Source: Varroa destructor (Eukaryota; Arthropoda; Arachnida; Mesostigmata; Varroidae). From it: DNA of 64,000 nt. This document shows positions 1 through 12,810 of this stretch, piece after piece. The first letter of the stretch is position 1; each line of letters begins with the position of its first letter. The position numbers were made by a program, and so were the translations under genes. The DNA is taken from positions 31,275,956-31,339,955 of the forward strand of contig NW_019211460.1 in the NCBI RefSeq assembly GCF_002443255.2, in the 5' to 3' direction. The notes under the pieces are model-generated. The model was not told where the DNA came from. It ran no database searches and saw nothing but the letters and a program-made list of their open reading frames with translations.

Positions 1-3000
1 GCAGCTGTACTAATGACCTGAAAATCTGATCCATTTCGGCGAAGTAATAAGTTCATTAGGCATCATTACTTTACAGGTAAACATTGGCTTCACGCATGCA
101 GCAATAAATCGTAACACTCCTCAACATCCGTCTTTGTATTTCTATTGCGCCTTTTTGTTGTTAGTAGCGAATAGCACGCGGAATATTATTATTAAAATTT
201 TCGGGGCAGGAGTCAGTGCCTTCTTACCGGGGATTGTGCTCCGTCCCGCCTGAGCCGGCAGGGCATACATCCCTGAGACATTTGGCCTATTCGAGAAACT
301 CAGCCGATCAGGAGACTAGTCAGTGTCTTTGCATTGATTTCCTCTCGATACTGACAGGCGAAGATGGCCACGAAACACGCCCGTAGAATATGAAAGTGAC
401 GTGAGGGTTTGCTGGATACTACAGCCCACGAACAGGTAATCCCGATCGATTCTGTAATTATTGTCCTTTCAGTAATATATCGATGGCGATTGAAGCCTTT
501 CACCTAATCTCTACGACGGTCAAAACTTTTTCTCTACTCTAGGTTGAATCTGCCTAGCTCCGACCAGCAACAGATCATGACCATAAGAGCCTGCATATAC
601 GATTAGAAGGGGGATATGGAGTTCTAATGTTTACAGGAACTTCGAAGACTTTTTGAACATTTTGGCATTGAGATATGTGCCATACTAATACACAGTGGAT
701 TTTTATATTTCCAAAAAAGATGAATATTTAACTACGCGATAGCAAATGAATACCTATGGATGCGATATAGCAGTGCTTTTCCATAGAGGACCCACGAGGC
801 TAATAATTGACATTAAAAATGTTCCATATTTAACGAAAGTTATCCTCGATCCGAGGTGGCATGCTTAGTTACATATCTTACATCGCTCATCTATATTAGT
901 TAGCAAGCACTAGGACAGCAATGTTTACAAAAGTCGTCTTTCGTGGACTTACCAGCTCCATATACGCACAATTTCCGGTTCACATCACTGTTACTTTCTG
1001 GTAAATGGCTCAGCAGGAGCATTGGCCTATTTTCCGTTAATGTAGAAGTTCCGTTTGACACTAATTGAGCTGTAGCTTTGAGCATCTAATTAAGTAGTGG
1101 GTGAGAAAGTTATCGCTATCCTCTTAACCACACACGGCAACCATTAGTCTATGCAGTCGGGCCCTCTTCTTGAGACGCACAACCTGTTGCAGGCTCACCG
1201 CTTCAAAGAACACCTTTGAAAAGCGCTGCTTGAAGTGCTTCCATTAGCCTCGGTCTATATAACACATACTTATTAATTGTCCTGATTCACTTTTGATTAC
1301 GGCCACGTTTTAGGTGTTCTATTTAGTCTATGTTGTTTATTAACTAACTGCCATTAAAATAACACTCAACAAAGGTCGTGGAATAGTCGTAAAGCAAATT
1401 TTGAAGTAAGAAAGCATTACCCCCTGTATAAATTCCGTATTGAATTTTTTACTTATATCCACAATCAACATATTTGTTGACTAGATCACATAAAGACTGG
1501 AGCTGTCGACTAGTGAGAATACTCGTGTCTTTCAATCGACCAGAAGAGTTGCTGAGCGGGCAGTTGGTTTATCCCGTTAACTTAGCTTTTCCTTTCATCC
1601 TTTCCCTGCGCATATCCATATTCAAGCCCATTCCCACTAAATAATCCCACCAAGCTAGCTCTATAAGCCGCGAGCTCCAATATCACAGTAAGCCATTGTT
1701 CTAGTGTGGAAGAATTATTCTAGCGACCTGGTTGTTGTGACTTCTTCTGTCACTCTCCTTGTTTTAACCCACGATACGATTATTGTAGTTGTTACACAGC
1801 TGATGATGTCGCCCCCGCAGTCTGGAATATCATCTAATTAGTGCCGCCTGTAGCCGCTGGCCGCTGACTCTTTGTTTGAGCCGAAGCAGTGGTGGGTATC
1901 TCAGTGTCCCGTACAGCCTCCGCGCCGTACGAATCGTATCAGCGGGCTCACGAGAGAATTTCTTTAGAGTGAAATATGTTTATCGCTTTTTCTTGCTCTT
2001 CTGTTTTTTTCTCGTGTTTCTTAGTGCTGGTCTCTCAGCAGCAGCCACGGTCACTTTACAGACGCGCAGGCAAATCTGGGTGATACAGGTACTTGTATAT
2101 CTAGCCGTGGCCTTACGAGTACAAGATCATTACCGGCTGTCACGGTCACAAGCGCCAGATCAGCTGACTGCTCCACAATAACGTCTACCGTAACCAAAAC
2201 AAACGAGGTCCATGGAAGGACGAAGTACTAAGAAAAAGGTGCATCATATTTCTACAAAAACGTCGGCACAACATACAACGACAACGCCGTTATCACTGGA
2301 CAGGACAGCTACCCGCAGGCACATGCAGTCGCCTAGCAAAGAATCAGTAGTGCTGCCTGAGCTTTCCGGCCTATGTGATAAGAGGCAAAAGATGAAAACT
2401 GCAACAGCAGAATACGCTACACTTTGGATTTGCTAGCTTGTCCTAGAAGGTCAAAATTTTCGTGTTAACTTTCTAGTTCTAGTATATATACATATATATG
2501 CATGGAAATGTGATGTACACTATATGGGAGCAATTATGTAGAAGGACTATATATCTATATATATACATGGCTTTTCAAAGGTGTATCTAATAATTGTACC
2601 AATGGTATACTGTATGTCATATGAACATACTTACACGAATACTAGCAGCAGGATTACGGGTCGAGAGAGCAGATAAGCTAGAAATGAATGAAAAGTTCAG
2701 CCCAGCAACAAAGCCTGTCGATAACGAGCTTCTTCGGCCCAGTTTGGTTCTCGCATAAGAGAATATCTACACGTCAACTCGGTTATTATACAACACGAAG
2801 AAGAACTGAAGGCATACTATACGCGGGAGTCTCTTCGATCAATTTTCGCCAGCCTAGTTGTATGGGCTGTAACAAAATAACATTCATATTACAGTGAGTA
2901 CTATTGAGAATTTGCGTGTTCCATCTGGGTATGCTTATCGCTTACTCCGCACAAGCACGGTTAACAGCGCGTGCACCTTCGGCCTCATTGTGCTATAGAA

Positions 3001-4999
3001 CCAAGCAAAAATACCCGTTATTGTTTGATCATTATATGTACTCTAGAAAATTAACACACGATTTCGTTCAGCTTTGTTACATATAATTACTATTTAAATT
3101 GCAAAAAAGAATCTACATCAAATGTATAGCTGTTCAAAATGGCTACTATTTTCCTCAGTGCAGTACTGCTGGTAACGGTGGGCGTTTGATGTACTAACTT
3201 AACTGCGCCTTTCAAACCTTCCAGTTTAGTCGGTTTCCTGGCGGAGACTGTTCTGTATTTCCGTCAGGTTTGCAGAATGGGCAGGTAATTCTCTAGGTAT
3301 ATCTATATCCTGGCGCCCAGCCCACTTACTTGGAAGATTCTCGTCAAGATATGCGTTTATATCGCGGTAATAATGTGCAGATGCTGCTGTTTTATTGGGA
3401 AAAACTTCATCGTATTTACCAAAGTTCTCATATCTATTCACAGATGTTGAAATATAGAACGCATCTGTCAATGCATAGACAAGTACCCCTTAGCCGGTGT
3501 CTTATCATGTTCAGCTATGATCTTTGGCATTCTAGAATAAACAAAACAGGTCTATCACGTCGCGACAAAGTATATAGCAAAGCACATTACTCAGTGGGTA
3601 CCTCAATCAACCTGCCGTGCATAAAACGGCAATAATATTGTTTCCTCGCTTGCCAGCTGAGAATCCCAGTGACATCCAATGCTAAATACAACACACGCAA
3701 TTACGCCGTATCTCTCGAAGCTGTACTTGTATAGCTCTAATGATGACTATCAATTATATAGCATAATTCCGTTGGTTAATTAATTTCTGGTTAGCGGACC
3801 AACCAGCCAGCTTGCTTGCTTGCTAAATTGTCATTGAGCGAAGCAAAAAAGAGCACGTGAAACCCTATGAAAATAGCGTAATTCTTCTGCATACATATAT
3901 AATTGAAGACGCCGGCTAATATCTTAGGGGATATAAAGAAATCTTTCCCGACACAACTTAGTTCGAGAAGACGTAACACTAAATCAAACTTCCTGGAATT
4001 CTAGCATTGAGTCTCCAATAAATCAGCACTATATAAAGTAGATTTCAATGGATGGCAAAATCATTCGCGTAAAACGAAGAAATCAGGGCTGTTCCGTTCT
4101 GCGAAGCCATCGGAGTCAGGTAAATAGCGATTTTGCCGATCAAACACGCAACCTTTTTGGGACAGCTTTTTAGATAACCTTTTGCACCTGCTCGCTCAAA
4201 TATTGTCTATGTATACGTAAAAAATTACCTTGTTGAACATTGGAAGCAAACACATACGACTCGACGAAGTATTCCTTAGCCGCCTCCTGAATACGATGGA
4301 TGATAAAGAAACAGTCAAGATGTATCGTCTCATATGAGCAGCGAACAGATGTCAGTCTTGAGGTGACGGCGAAATACCGTTTACGGACAACCTCGAAAAC
4401 TTCGTGCCACTTTAAACAATTTCTAGATTTTTATATATGCTTTACGCGAACTTCAATACATTTGCTGTGTCGTTTGCGTAATTCAGATGTGTGCAAGCTG
4501 TGACATTTGCACGGTTCAAAAGTTTAGGTTCAATAAAGAGGTTATGGCGCTGCTGACACCTCGCGCGCTATACCGTTCTCGATCCGATTGTCACAACACG
4601 AGATCTTCACGACAAACGCTGCTATTCGACTGGTAAAAATTTAGCATCATTTGGGTAGGGATCAGGGTTGAGTGAACTCATTCGATATACTCGAGTCAAG
4701 GCGGTACCGCTGATAACAGAACAGGTGCGACAATCTCTCACCTGTTCCGATCAAGTGGATCCGACTCCGACAGGTGTGCGTTTATCTCTATCCTTGTTCG
4801 TTATGCTGTTAGAGGCACAGTGCGTAGTTGATCGAGATATTTGGCTCCGGTGCTCAACGTATAACAGCTTTTCCGTTTAGAGAGTTCATTCAAGTTAGTC
4901 GGCAAACTGCCCTTTCTCCATTGACACCATTGCGGCGGGTTCTTAGGGGTAGTTGAAAAGGATGTGTTCATTTAGGCAGAGGCCTACCTGTCTGTCAGG
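1..4999. other. Spacer without a supported gene
   Basis: AT-rich sequence. Around 1860-2440 two successive plus-strand frames (1876-2181 and 2212-2436) are open and somewhat GC-richer, but neither resembles a known protein and the first begins at a non-ATG codon. AT dinucleotide tracts lie near 2483-2500 and 2549-2566. No RNA gene or hairpin of note was seen. Confidence 0.5.
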
Positions 5000-5962
5000 T
5001 GGTAAATGTGTTGATGTCGACAGCGGACGACTTTTTTGGGAGCATGATTTAGCGAAGATGCTGCCACCACCAACCGCAAACAGCTACTACCAATGATACG
5101 AGTCGATGAGTGCGCACAGCGTTCGTTCCTACGAAGATCAGTTGTTTTCGATAAGCGCAGACGAGCGAGCGGGCAGGCGGGTATCGAACGCTAGGTGGCA
5201 CGGTCCACCGTACCACCGATAGTCACCAGGGGAACGATGAAAAGAACCACCACCTGACCGGACGTTCTGAGAGCACGAACACAGATAGATCCGTACGTTT
5301 GCTGACAGCTTTTTTCTGATCGGTGCCGACTGCCCTGTTCTCTTCGAGTCTCAATAGAAGTATCAGTAATTCAGGCAGCTGCTAAATGTGCATGTTTAGT
5401 GTTACTAGATATTCGTTTGAGTACTTGAGACGACCGTCCGTCAGAGGAAGCAGGTGACCTGACAATAATGCAGCTCCCGCTGTCGCTGCGGTGATGCCAT
5501 TGATGTCGCTTATTGTTGGCTGGGTTCGATGGATCAATGTGGCAAGTCCGTGGTGCAAGCAGCACTCGCGGACGCTGCTCCTGTTTATGGTACTTCACGT
5601 TGTCGCTGCCGCCTCCGTCGTACAAATTAGGACGAAGCCGTTTTTGTGGTCGCAGTGGCTGCAGTCAGACAGACGTACAGAGTGTCGAACACTTGGACAG
5701 CGATCGTGCTATAGCGTCAGTCAGCGCTAGTTATCGCCGGAGAAACAGCCATTGCTGTTGCTTCTGCCTTAAAGGGGACGGGCAACGCGTGGCGCGCAGT
5801 GGAAAGGGTCTGCTCCGAGTCAAGCGGCCGACAACGGCGGGGCAAGGGAGAAATTGTCGGAGAAAACGTTGGGTGGGGTTCTTAGTTTACCCCAGATTTT
5901 TGTTGTTGTTGCTGTTGTCCAAACGATTGTTAGGCATTTCTCTTAACCTATTGAGCCTGTAG
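5000..5962. other. GC-elevated patch, possible untranslated first exon or promoter
   Basis: This patch is richer in G+C than its flanks and carries several open frames at once, including 5513-5962 on the plus strand (149 codons from a TTG, Arg/Leu/Ser-rich, ending in runs from TTG repeats). The composition explains the frames, and none resembles a protein family. A promoter-proximal or 5' UTR role is possible; no core promoter motif decides it. Confidence 0.25.
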
Positions 5963-8900
5963 GCCTAAAAATGGTCCAACACATTGCCATGAAGGAACAT
6001 TCTTAGCGCTGTTTAATGGACAACGCAGTAGTACGTAATTGCATCAGATAATATTCGACCTGTGTATGTACTTGGAACTTTATTAGTCCAATTTAATTTG
6101 AAGATCGATATTAAGGAAGGTCGCGCGCTCAGCTTAAATGTGTAAAACCTTTCATAAACAATTCTATAAACCTGTTATCCCAATAGAAGGCTAACGTTAT
6201 TGACTAGACAATTATCTGTTATATTAGAGCTACCTAGGGTTAGGCGCTATCGAACGAATTAGTAGGATATATCTCCCATGGTGATCGTCTCCTTAAAAAC
6301 ATTGGTACAAGAAAATACATTTCAAACATATTATCGCCATCATATAATAGGCACATCATACAACGTTGTTTCTGCCGTTCTCTACGCGAGGTGAACAATA
6401 AAACTGCTGGTGGCTAGCGGCTTCGCCCGCCCCAATGGGGGTACAATCAGCTAAAAATTCGTATCGGCAGGAAATTATTGCAGTCGTTTTTAATGATTTA
6501 ATTTACCGCGATTCGGATCGCAACAATACCGTGTCAACCAAACACCCGTAGACATGGATATCATAGTTCCCTTCAACGGTGTTTATCGTTGCTGGGGGAC
6601 TGGAGAAAAATTGATGGCAACATTACCAGAAATTTTGCCATAACACCACCGCCACAACAACGACAACAAAAGTGCGAAGAGTCAGCTCTCCTATAATTTC
6701 TCAAGTTTAATTACTGTTAGATACACGTAAACCCTTGCCAATCCGCTCTTGCAGCCAAGCGCTTCGAATCGCGAAGCCGTGCTTGGCGTATTGTGTAATA
6801 CGCAAAACATGCAACAAAAAAAAAGGTACTAATTACAGTGCTTTGATTGAATGACGATTTCGGGTCTCGTGGAAACTATATCCGCTCCGTCTGTTAAACG
6901 GTGAATACGTGTACGACTAACTGGGCGAGGGCCCATTTCACCTTCAGCATTTAGTATCTTATTATGATCGAAGATTCTGTTCATTATTTTTCCTGCTAAT
7001 ATTGCGACCTACGCCAAATTGACATTATTTTCTTACATAGATACACATTGACGCGAACGTCTGGCCAAATATAATGCTATACACCGAAGCAAGTTATATG
7101 AATTATATATGATAGCGTCACGCCGAAACCTCGTTGCGCCCCGTCAGGTCTATTATAGCGAATCGTGAACGTCAGTGCAGAGTGGACGGGCTAAATCGAA
7201 AACATTTTTTTTTTTATTGAAACTGGCGTAGATTACATATTCATTGTTTTAATGTAGTCAACAACAATTGTAAGGTTCGTCGATCAGATACTGACCTCGA
7301 CTGGAAAAAAGGCCATACGTGTAATAATAATTTATCGCTAACGCTTTTCATAGATATCTAGCAAGAGATGGAACAACGTGTCGCAATACCAGCTATAATT
7401 TCTCGTAGAGAAATTGCCTGCCTAAAATCGTTCAAGTTAAAACAATATACTCAATAGTTGCTAAATCAAAGTAGGGTATAGGGTTGCATTAAAAGAAATG
7501 CAATATCTAAGGTAAGCACAACTTGAGCTCTGTCCTCATATGCAGAATTAGTATATAATTAGTTTAATTATGATCACTCACGAGACAACGATGACAACAA
7601 TAAAATGTCCCTATCAGAAGCAGGCCATGCGTAGGTTGTTCTTAGGCACACAACACCGGTGGTGGCGCTGTTGCTGTTGATAACGGTAGCACACTGCACT
7701 AGAAGAAGAAAAAGACTTCTTTTATCCTACCAGAAGTAAAAAGAAAAATGCAAAAATCGATAATCTTTTCAACCATCAAGGTTCACTAAAGTGCTCAGAA
7801 TGGAAACGTCGCGAAAACAAAAGATGTTTCCGAGAGGCTCTCTGCTTGTTCGGGTGGCATATAAATTGCGGCGTTACCTGAACTAGATTTTGAAACGATA
7901 CGATATTTCCGCATACGTAAAATATATTTGGATTAAGTAGATATCAGCATTCAGCACGTATATTCAGCTATTCAGTTGTGTATGTGTAAATATCTTGTTT
8001 AAAGCAACAATTACTGCCGGCCTGCGTTGTCATTTACCCTCTGTGTGTTACTATTTAGGTTATTATCGATGGCCAAGACATTCAGCTGCAAGGCTATGTC
8101 TCGTTGTGTGTGTGCATCAGGGCATACCTGTATTCAAAGTATGGCTGCGTAACTGTTGCTGGCCACTTTTGATTACGGCCGTTATCGGAGTGTTTCAAAT
8201 GCCGACTCTGATAGCAATTATTAACGTACGCGACTCTTTCCTATCCAGTGTCCTGCTGCCGTTGCTGCTAATTAACTCCGGCGCGAACCCGGGCAAGTGA
8301 TATCGTTTTCAAACTTTATCGAACTTTATACGTATCAAGTTATCCGTCTTATAAGCAAATATGTAGCCGCAAGGGGTTATGTGACGAAAAGAAACCGATT
8401 CAGTCTCAAAACTCAATACTAATAAAGCCATTAAGATCAGCAGTGGCAGTTTAAATGGGTATGCATAGACAAAATAAGGCATACATACTCAAAACGTTTA
8501 CACTTCATTTAGATAACTTAGAAAGACCCTGAAGGGTGACGCCGGTTACTCTTATTTTGCATCGATTGTCTGTTCACAGGCCCGGTCAGTAGTAATCGTC
8601 TGTCATATGTGCTGCCGCCAGAAAGTTCGGCAAAAGTTTTTGGATGTTTTCAACCAAACGACGATAGAAGTACTCTGTCTCCTTTGTTTTCCAATGTTGC
8701 AATAACTATGTGTGCGTCGATTGTAATCGGTGCTGCGCGTCAGCGTTACCGACAGCAACAGAAAGCGTCAACTATCTACCGCGGTCCTTTTTTTGCTGCA
8801 GCGGCTCAACCCTTCCTTAATCGCGTTCGATTGCGTTCCCCCCCTTGCAAGACCCACCCACGTTTGTTCCACCCACAGAACCCGCCAATATTTATACCAT

Positions 8901-11900
8901 ATCTATGCCCATTCAGAAGTTTGTCAAAATAATAAAACACATGAATGCATACATTGGACGGCAAGCGTTTGTTAAACATCACTTGTTTAATCGACTGCTT
9001 AATGCTAAGGGGTATCTGTATATACAAAACGGCAAAGCAGTCACAGCATCCACTGCAGCACGGAACGGAAGTAGCACTGCGAACTCCAGGGGTGCTACCA
9101 CCCAACAGTACCGAAGTGATAGATAAAATTAATGCAACGCTGCCGCTATTGACGCTGTCGCTGATGATGCTGCTAGTCATTCATGAAGTACTAGAAAATA
9201 TATATCGAAACACATAGAGAAGTAATTGCCTAGATAGTTTTCACCGGCAACGCGCAAAAAACAGCGGTCGTTTGAGCTCTTCTGGAACGGGTTTTTTTTA
9301 CCAAATATCCAACCGGTACGAAATCATTACCGACGAACACCTAAGTAAAAAGAGAACAAAACTTGTTACTTAAGCTCGGCCTCGTCAATCGCAAAGAACG
9401 GATTGCACAAGAGACAAATTCGGTGGTAGTCCAACTGAGCCGGGAGGGCAGATGAGACGAAAGTTACGAAATGCAGTTTGCCAGGACATGGACGACGGTG
9501 TGGAGTTCACAGAAACAAATGCAAAAAATTCCACCATTATGATTTGATTGCTGACTAATATCAGACGCAACATCATTATGGTAATTACTTCATTGTTGTC
9601 GTTGGCGACGTTTTCAAGTAGGCAAAAGAGGGAGGGGAGGGGCCTTAATGTCAGAGCAGAACAGTGACTGTTTTTTTGTCCTATTCGTATATTTATGGTA
9701 GATGTTCAGATAAAAATTCAAAGCAAGGCAGCATGTAAATCTATAAATACGCTGGAATGACCGCACATAAATATGTAATGTGACGGTTTCCGTTCTCCCA
9801 TTCAGCTTTCTCAAAATGTGCACTTTCTACATTTAGCCGTTCATCCGAACGTCCAGCTAGCACGTCAGCATAGCTATCAATTCGCCTATGGGTCAATTGA
9901 AGTAGAACAAAGCTACCTTATCGCAAACACCCAAAAAAATCCTGCTCAAATAATAGTATCATAGACAGATTCTTTTAGGCGCCTTTTCAGCGCCACTTCA
10001 GATGGATATTGGTACCATTTTTGCCAAACGCAACACTTAGCAATGGGTTAGGTGAGAAATTATATTTTCAACGGTACACCAAGACAAGCAACCTATGTCA
10101 TGACAAGCAAACCTGTCAAACTTATACAGATAAAATTAATGGGCCTACACAGCAGCTTAGAAGATCTCAATGGATTCAAATCCACGATGGTAACACCAAA
10201 ATGCCAAGGGAGCGATAATCCATATTTTACGACGATTATTTTGATGTTTGATGCTGATTTGGATGCTGTTAACGGTTTGTCGCTCAACTGTAAATGATTT
10301 TCAAAAAATTTTTGTCTATGTCAGGTAAAAAAACAATAAATACCGTGTACGTCAAGCTGAACGCCAAAGTCAACAGTGAAGATGATCTGCAGAATTGATC
10401 ATACGTTAAGAGCAAGAGAAGAATCGCATATTGGGAATCGCCCATTGATTCAGATTATCCTCTGCGCAGCAGCCAATAGGATCTAGCTAATCACACGCTT
10501 GATATTAGAGCCTGCATAAATGAAGGCAAATCATTGACTCAAGCCTGTTGGTTAGCTTAGCTTAGCTAAGCAACAACAGCGTAAATGGTAGTATTAACAT
10601 TAAATAGTGTTTTTTTTCATAAGTGCATAAGAGTGGCACCATGCCTTCAACATCAACAAGCGAACTAAAAAAATTGATGTTGATCATAGGTGTTCAGTGT
10701 TCAGCTGTTATTGCTGCCAATACCTATCCGTCACAATGCCTTACACCCATAACAACTCACTGACAAATCCTTAGCTTATATCTACTCAGATATTTCTGAC
10801 ATATATTTAGCCTATATAATATTCCGTAAAATGATGTCCACAAAGTGTTTATTCCTATCGTACATTTGCCACGTACCTCTGCTGGCTTATTCCATGAATT
10901 TTAGACGACACCAAATGTAGGTCCGTACAACAAAAATAGCCAATTCAACGACCTCACCATAGGACCAACTGCTTCATTGTTTGTTTTGCCGCATCAAGCT
11001 TCGTTTTAGTTGTACCAATGCGTTTGATAAGCGCGTGCCGCGTTATCGTTTGACTTTGCAAGCTAGTGATAACGACATCAGTAAAATAATTAACAGAAGA
11101 AGTTAAATCTACATTATACTATCAGGATTTAATATACAACACCAAGTCGAACGATAACCATACTTGAGCATTTGTTTACCGAAGGGCAAATTTACTTTCA
11201 AGGTCGAAATAGCTGTGGAAACGCTTTGGCAAATTAAGGTTTTTGCTTCGTGTGTGTTATTTGGTTTGGCAGATATAAACGAACTTAAAGCAACCAAGCT
11301 GATAAATACTTTAATCATCAGAGAAATAAACATTAGTTCAATTTTACAGAAATTCAACACGTAATCAACAGCCAAAATATGTAACTACCTGTAAATTTCG
11401 ATAAGATATTAGAGGCGTTTAGTAAGATGCCTTCCTTTCCTGTTGGTCAATATCTACTCAAAGACACTCTATCCTATTAGTAAACCGATAGGAAATACTT
11501 AACGACAATCGAGGCCAATTCGTGCTCTTTTAGGCTGATGTGTTTACCTTTATTGATTGCTCCTTGCCTTCCCTCAAGAAAATGAAACGAAAAGAACAGC
11601 TGAGACTTTCACTGCTACTGCTACGGAGAGGAAAGGCTGACGTACAATTAATCGTCCCATTCTACGAGCTCTCGAAGATCTGTGAGCGAGAGGTAACAAC
11701 TTGCTCTGGCTGTATTACGACCCATATCTTTGTGAAGCGCGCGTGTATTCTTGGCACTGCAGGCAATGCCAGTCAACTGGGTTTGATACGTTAGTCAACT
11801 CGATCGAGTTGCTTATAGTATTGATTGCCAGCCATTCAATGCGCTGGCTAAAACCCGCCAAATCGACGAGGTGTACCTTATATCAACGGAGTTGGTAACG

Positions 11901-12758
11901 TTAACAACAACCAAAAAATTATAGGGATAGAAGATCGAAAATACAGAATTTGTTGGTACGCTATTATACGCTCAGAATGTCAACGAAGGTCTAAACAGTA
12001 AGTGGTAGTAAGCATGATAACGGTAACATGGAGCGAAGCTTGATGACCGCATAACAATAATAATAACAAAAATAAACAGGTGTTTTTTTTGTTGTAAAAT
12101 ACTAATGATTAAGGTTTCTTCCGTAATGCGCCTAAGTGAAAAATTCGAGTATAATACGCCGAGAGTATAAACACAGATACACTCTTACCGTATGTATATC
12201 ATATAAGATGAGAGGCTTCTACGGACGAAAACTTCCAACCAGACGGTGGGTCTTGTTTAATTTTAGGGGAGAGCTTAAAAAACAGGTACTATTCCGTTGC
12301 ACTATGTGTTCATATACTGGTAGATTCGAATGGTCAGTCAATCAGATCATGTTGTAATCAACTAGATCTGATTTATTGAATTAAACTCCATTCAAGTGAA
12401 AACTAAATTCAATATTACATAGGCAAACTCTTTTATGTATATATTAGAGCAACGGACAATCGCCAGGGGCGTTAATTCACTTCACACTTTTGTCGATAAT
12501 TAAAACTATTATATATTTAATTATCTTTTCCCGTTCTAAGGCATCGGAGCATAAAACAGCACGGATATAGTAGCCAGTGCACGGTTTAAAACCGAAATTC
12601 GTTCAAATTAGCTAGATTAAGAGAGTGATTTTAGGGTGGACATCATAGTTTTCGCAGTAGACCTCGTTGAGGAAAAGGGTAACCGAGCTCACTTATAATA
12701 TTCGTAAAGCAACACAGTTAAGATTAGGCTGTGTTTTTATCCTATGTGACTGACTCTT

Positions 12759-12810
12759 GGATTGGAAGGCATCTACAAATGCTAAAGCATTTGTAGATGC
12801 CTTCCAATCC
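12759..12810. repeat. Perfect 25 bp inverted repeat with a 2-base loop
   Basis: Arms 12759-12783 and 12786-12810 are exact reverse complements (ggattggaaggcatctacaa at the outer end of the left arm), separated only by AA. The flanks are ordinary AT-rich spacer and no gene adjoins it. Confidence 0.95.

Noticed and set aside
5513..5962. 149-codon plus-strand frame
   Set aside because: TTG start, composition driven by GC patch and TTG/TGC repeats, no family resemblance and another frame open over the same bases.
8609..9217. Cluster of overlapping open frames on both strands
   Set aside because: Mutually overlapping, none with splice sites or recognisable protein features.
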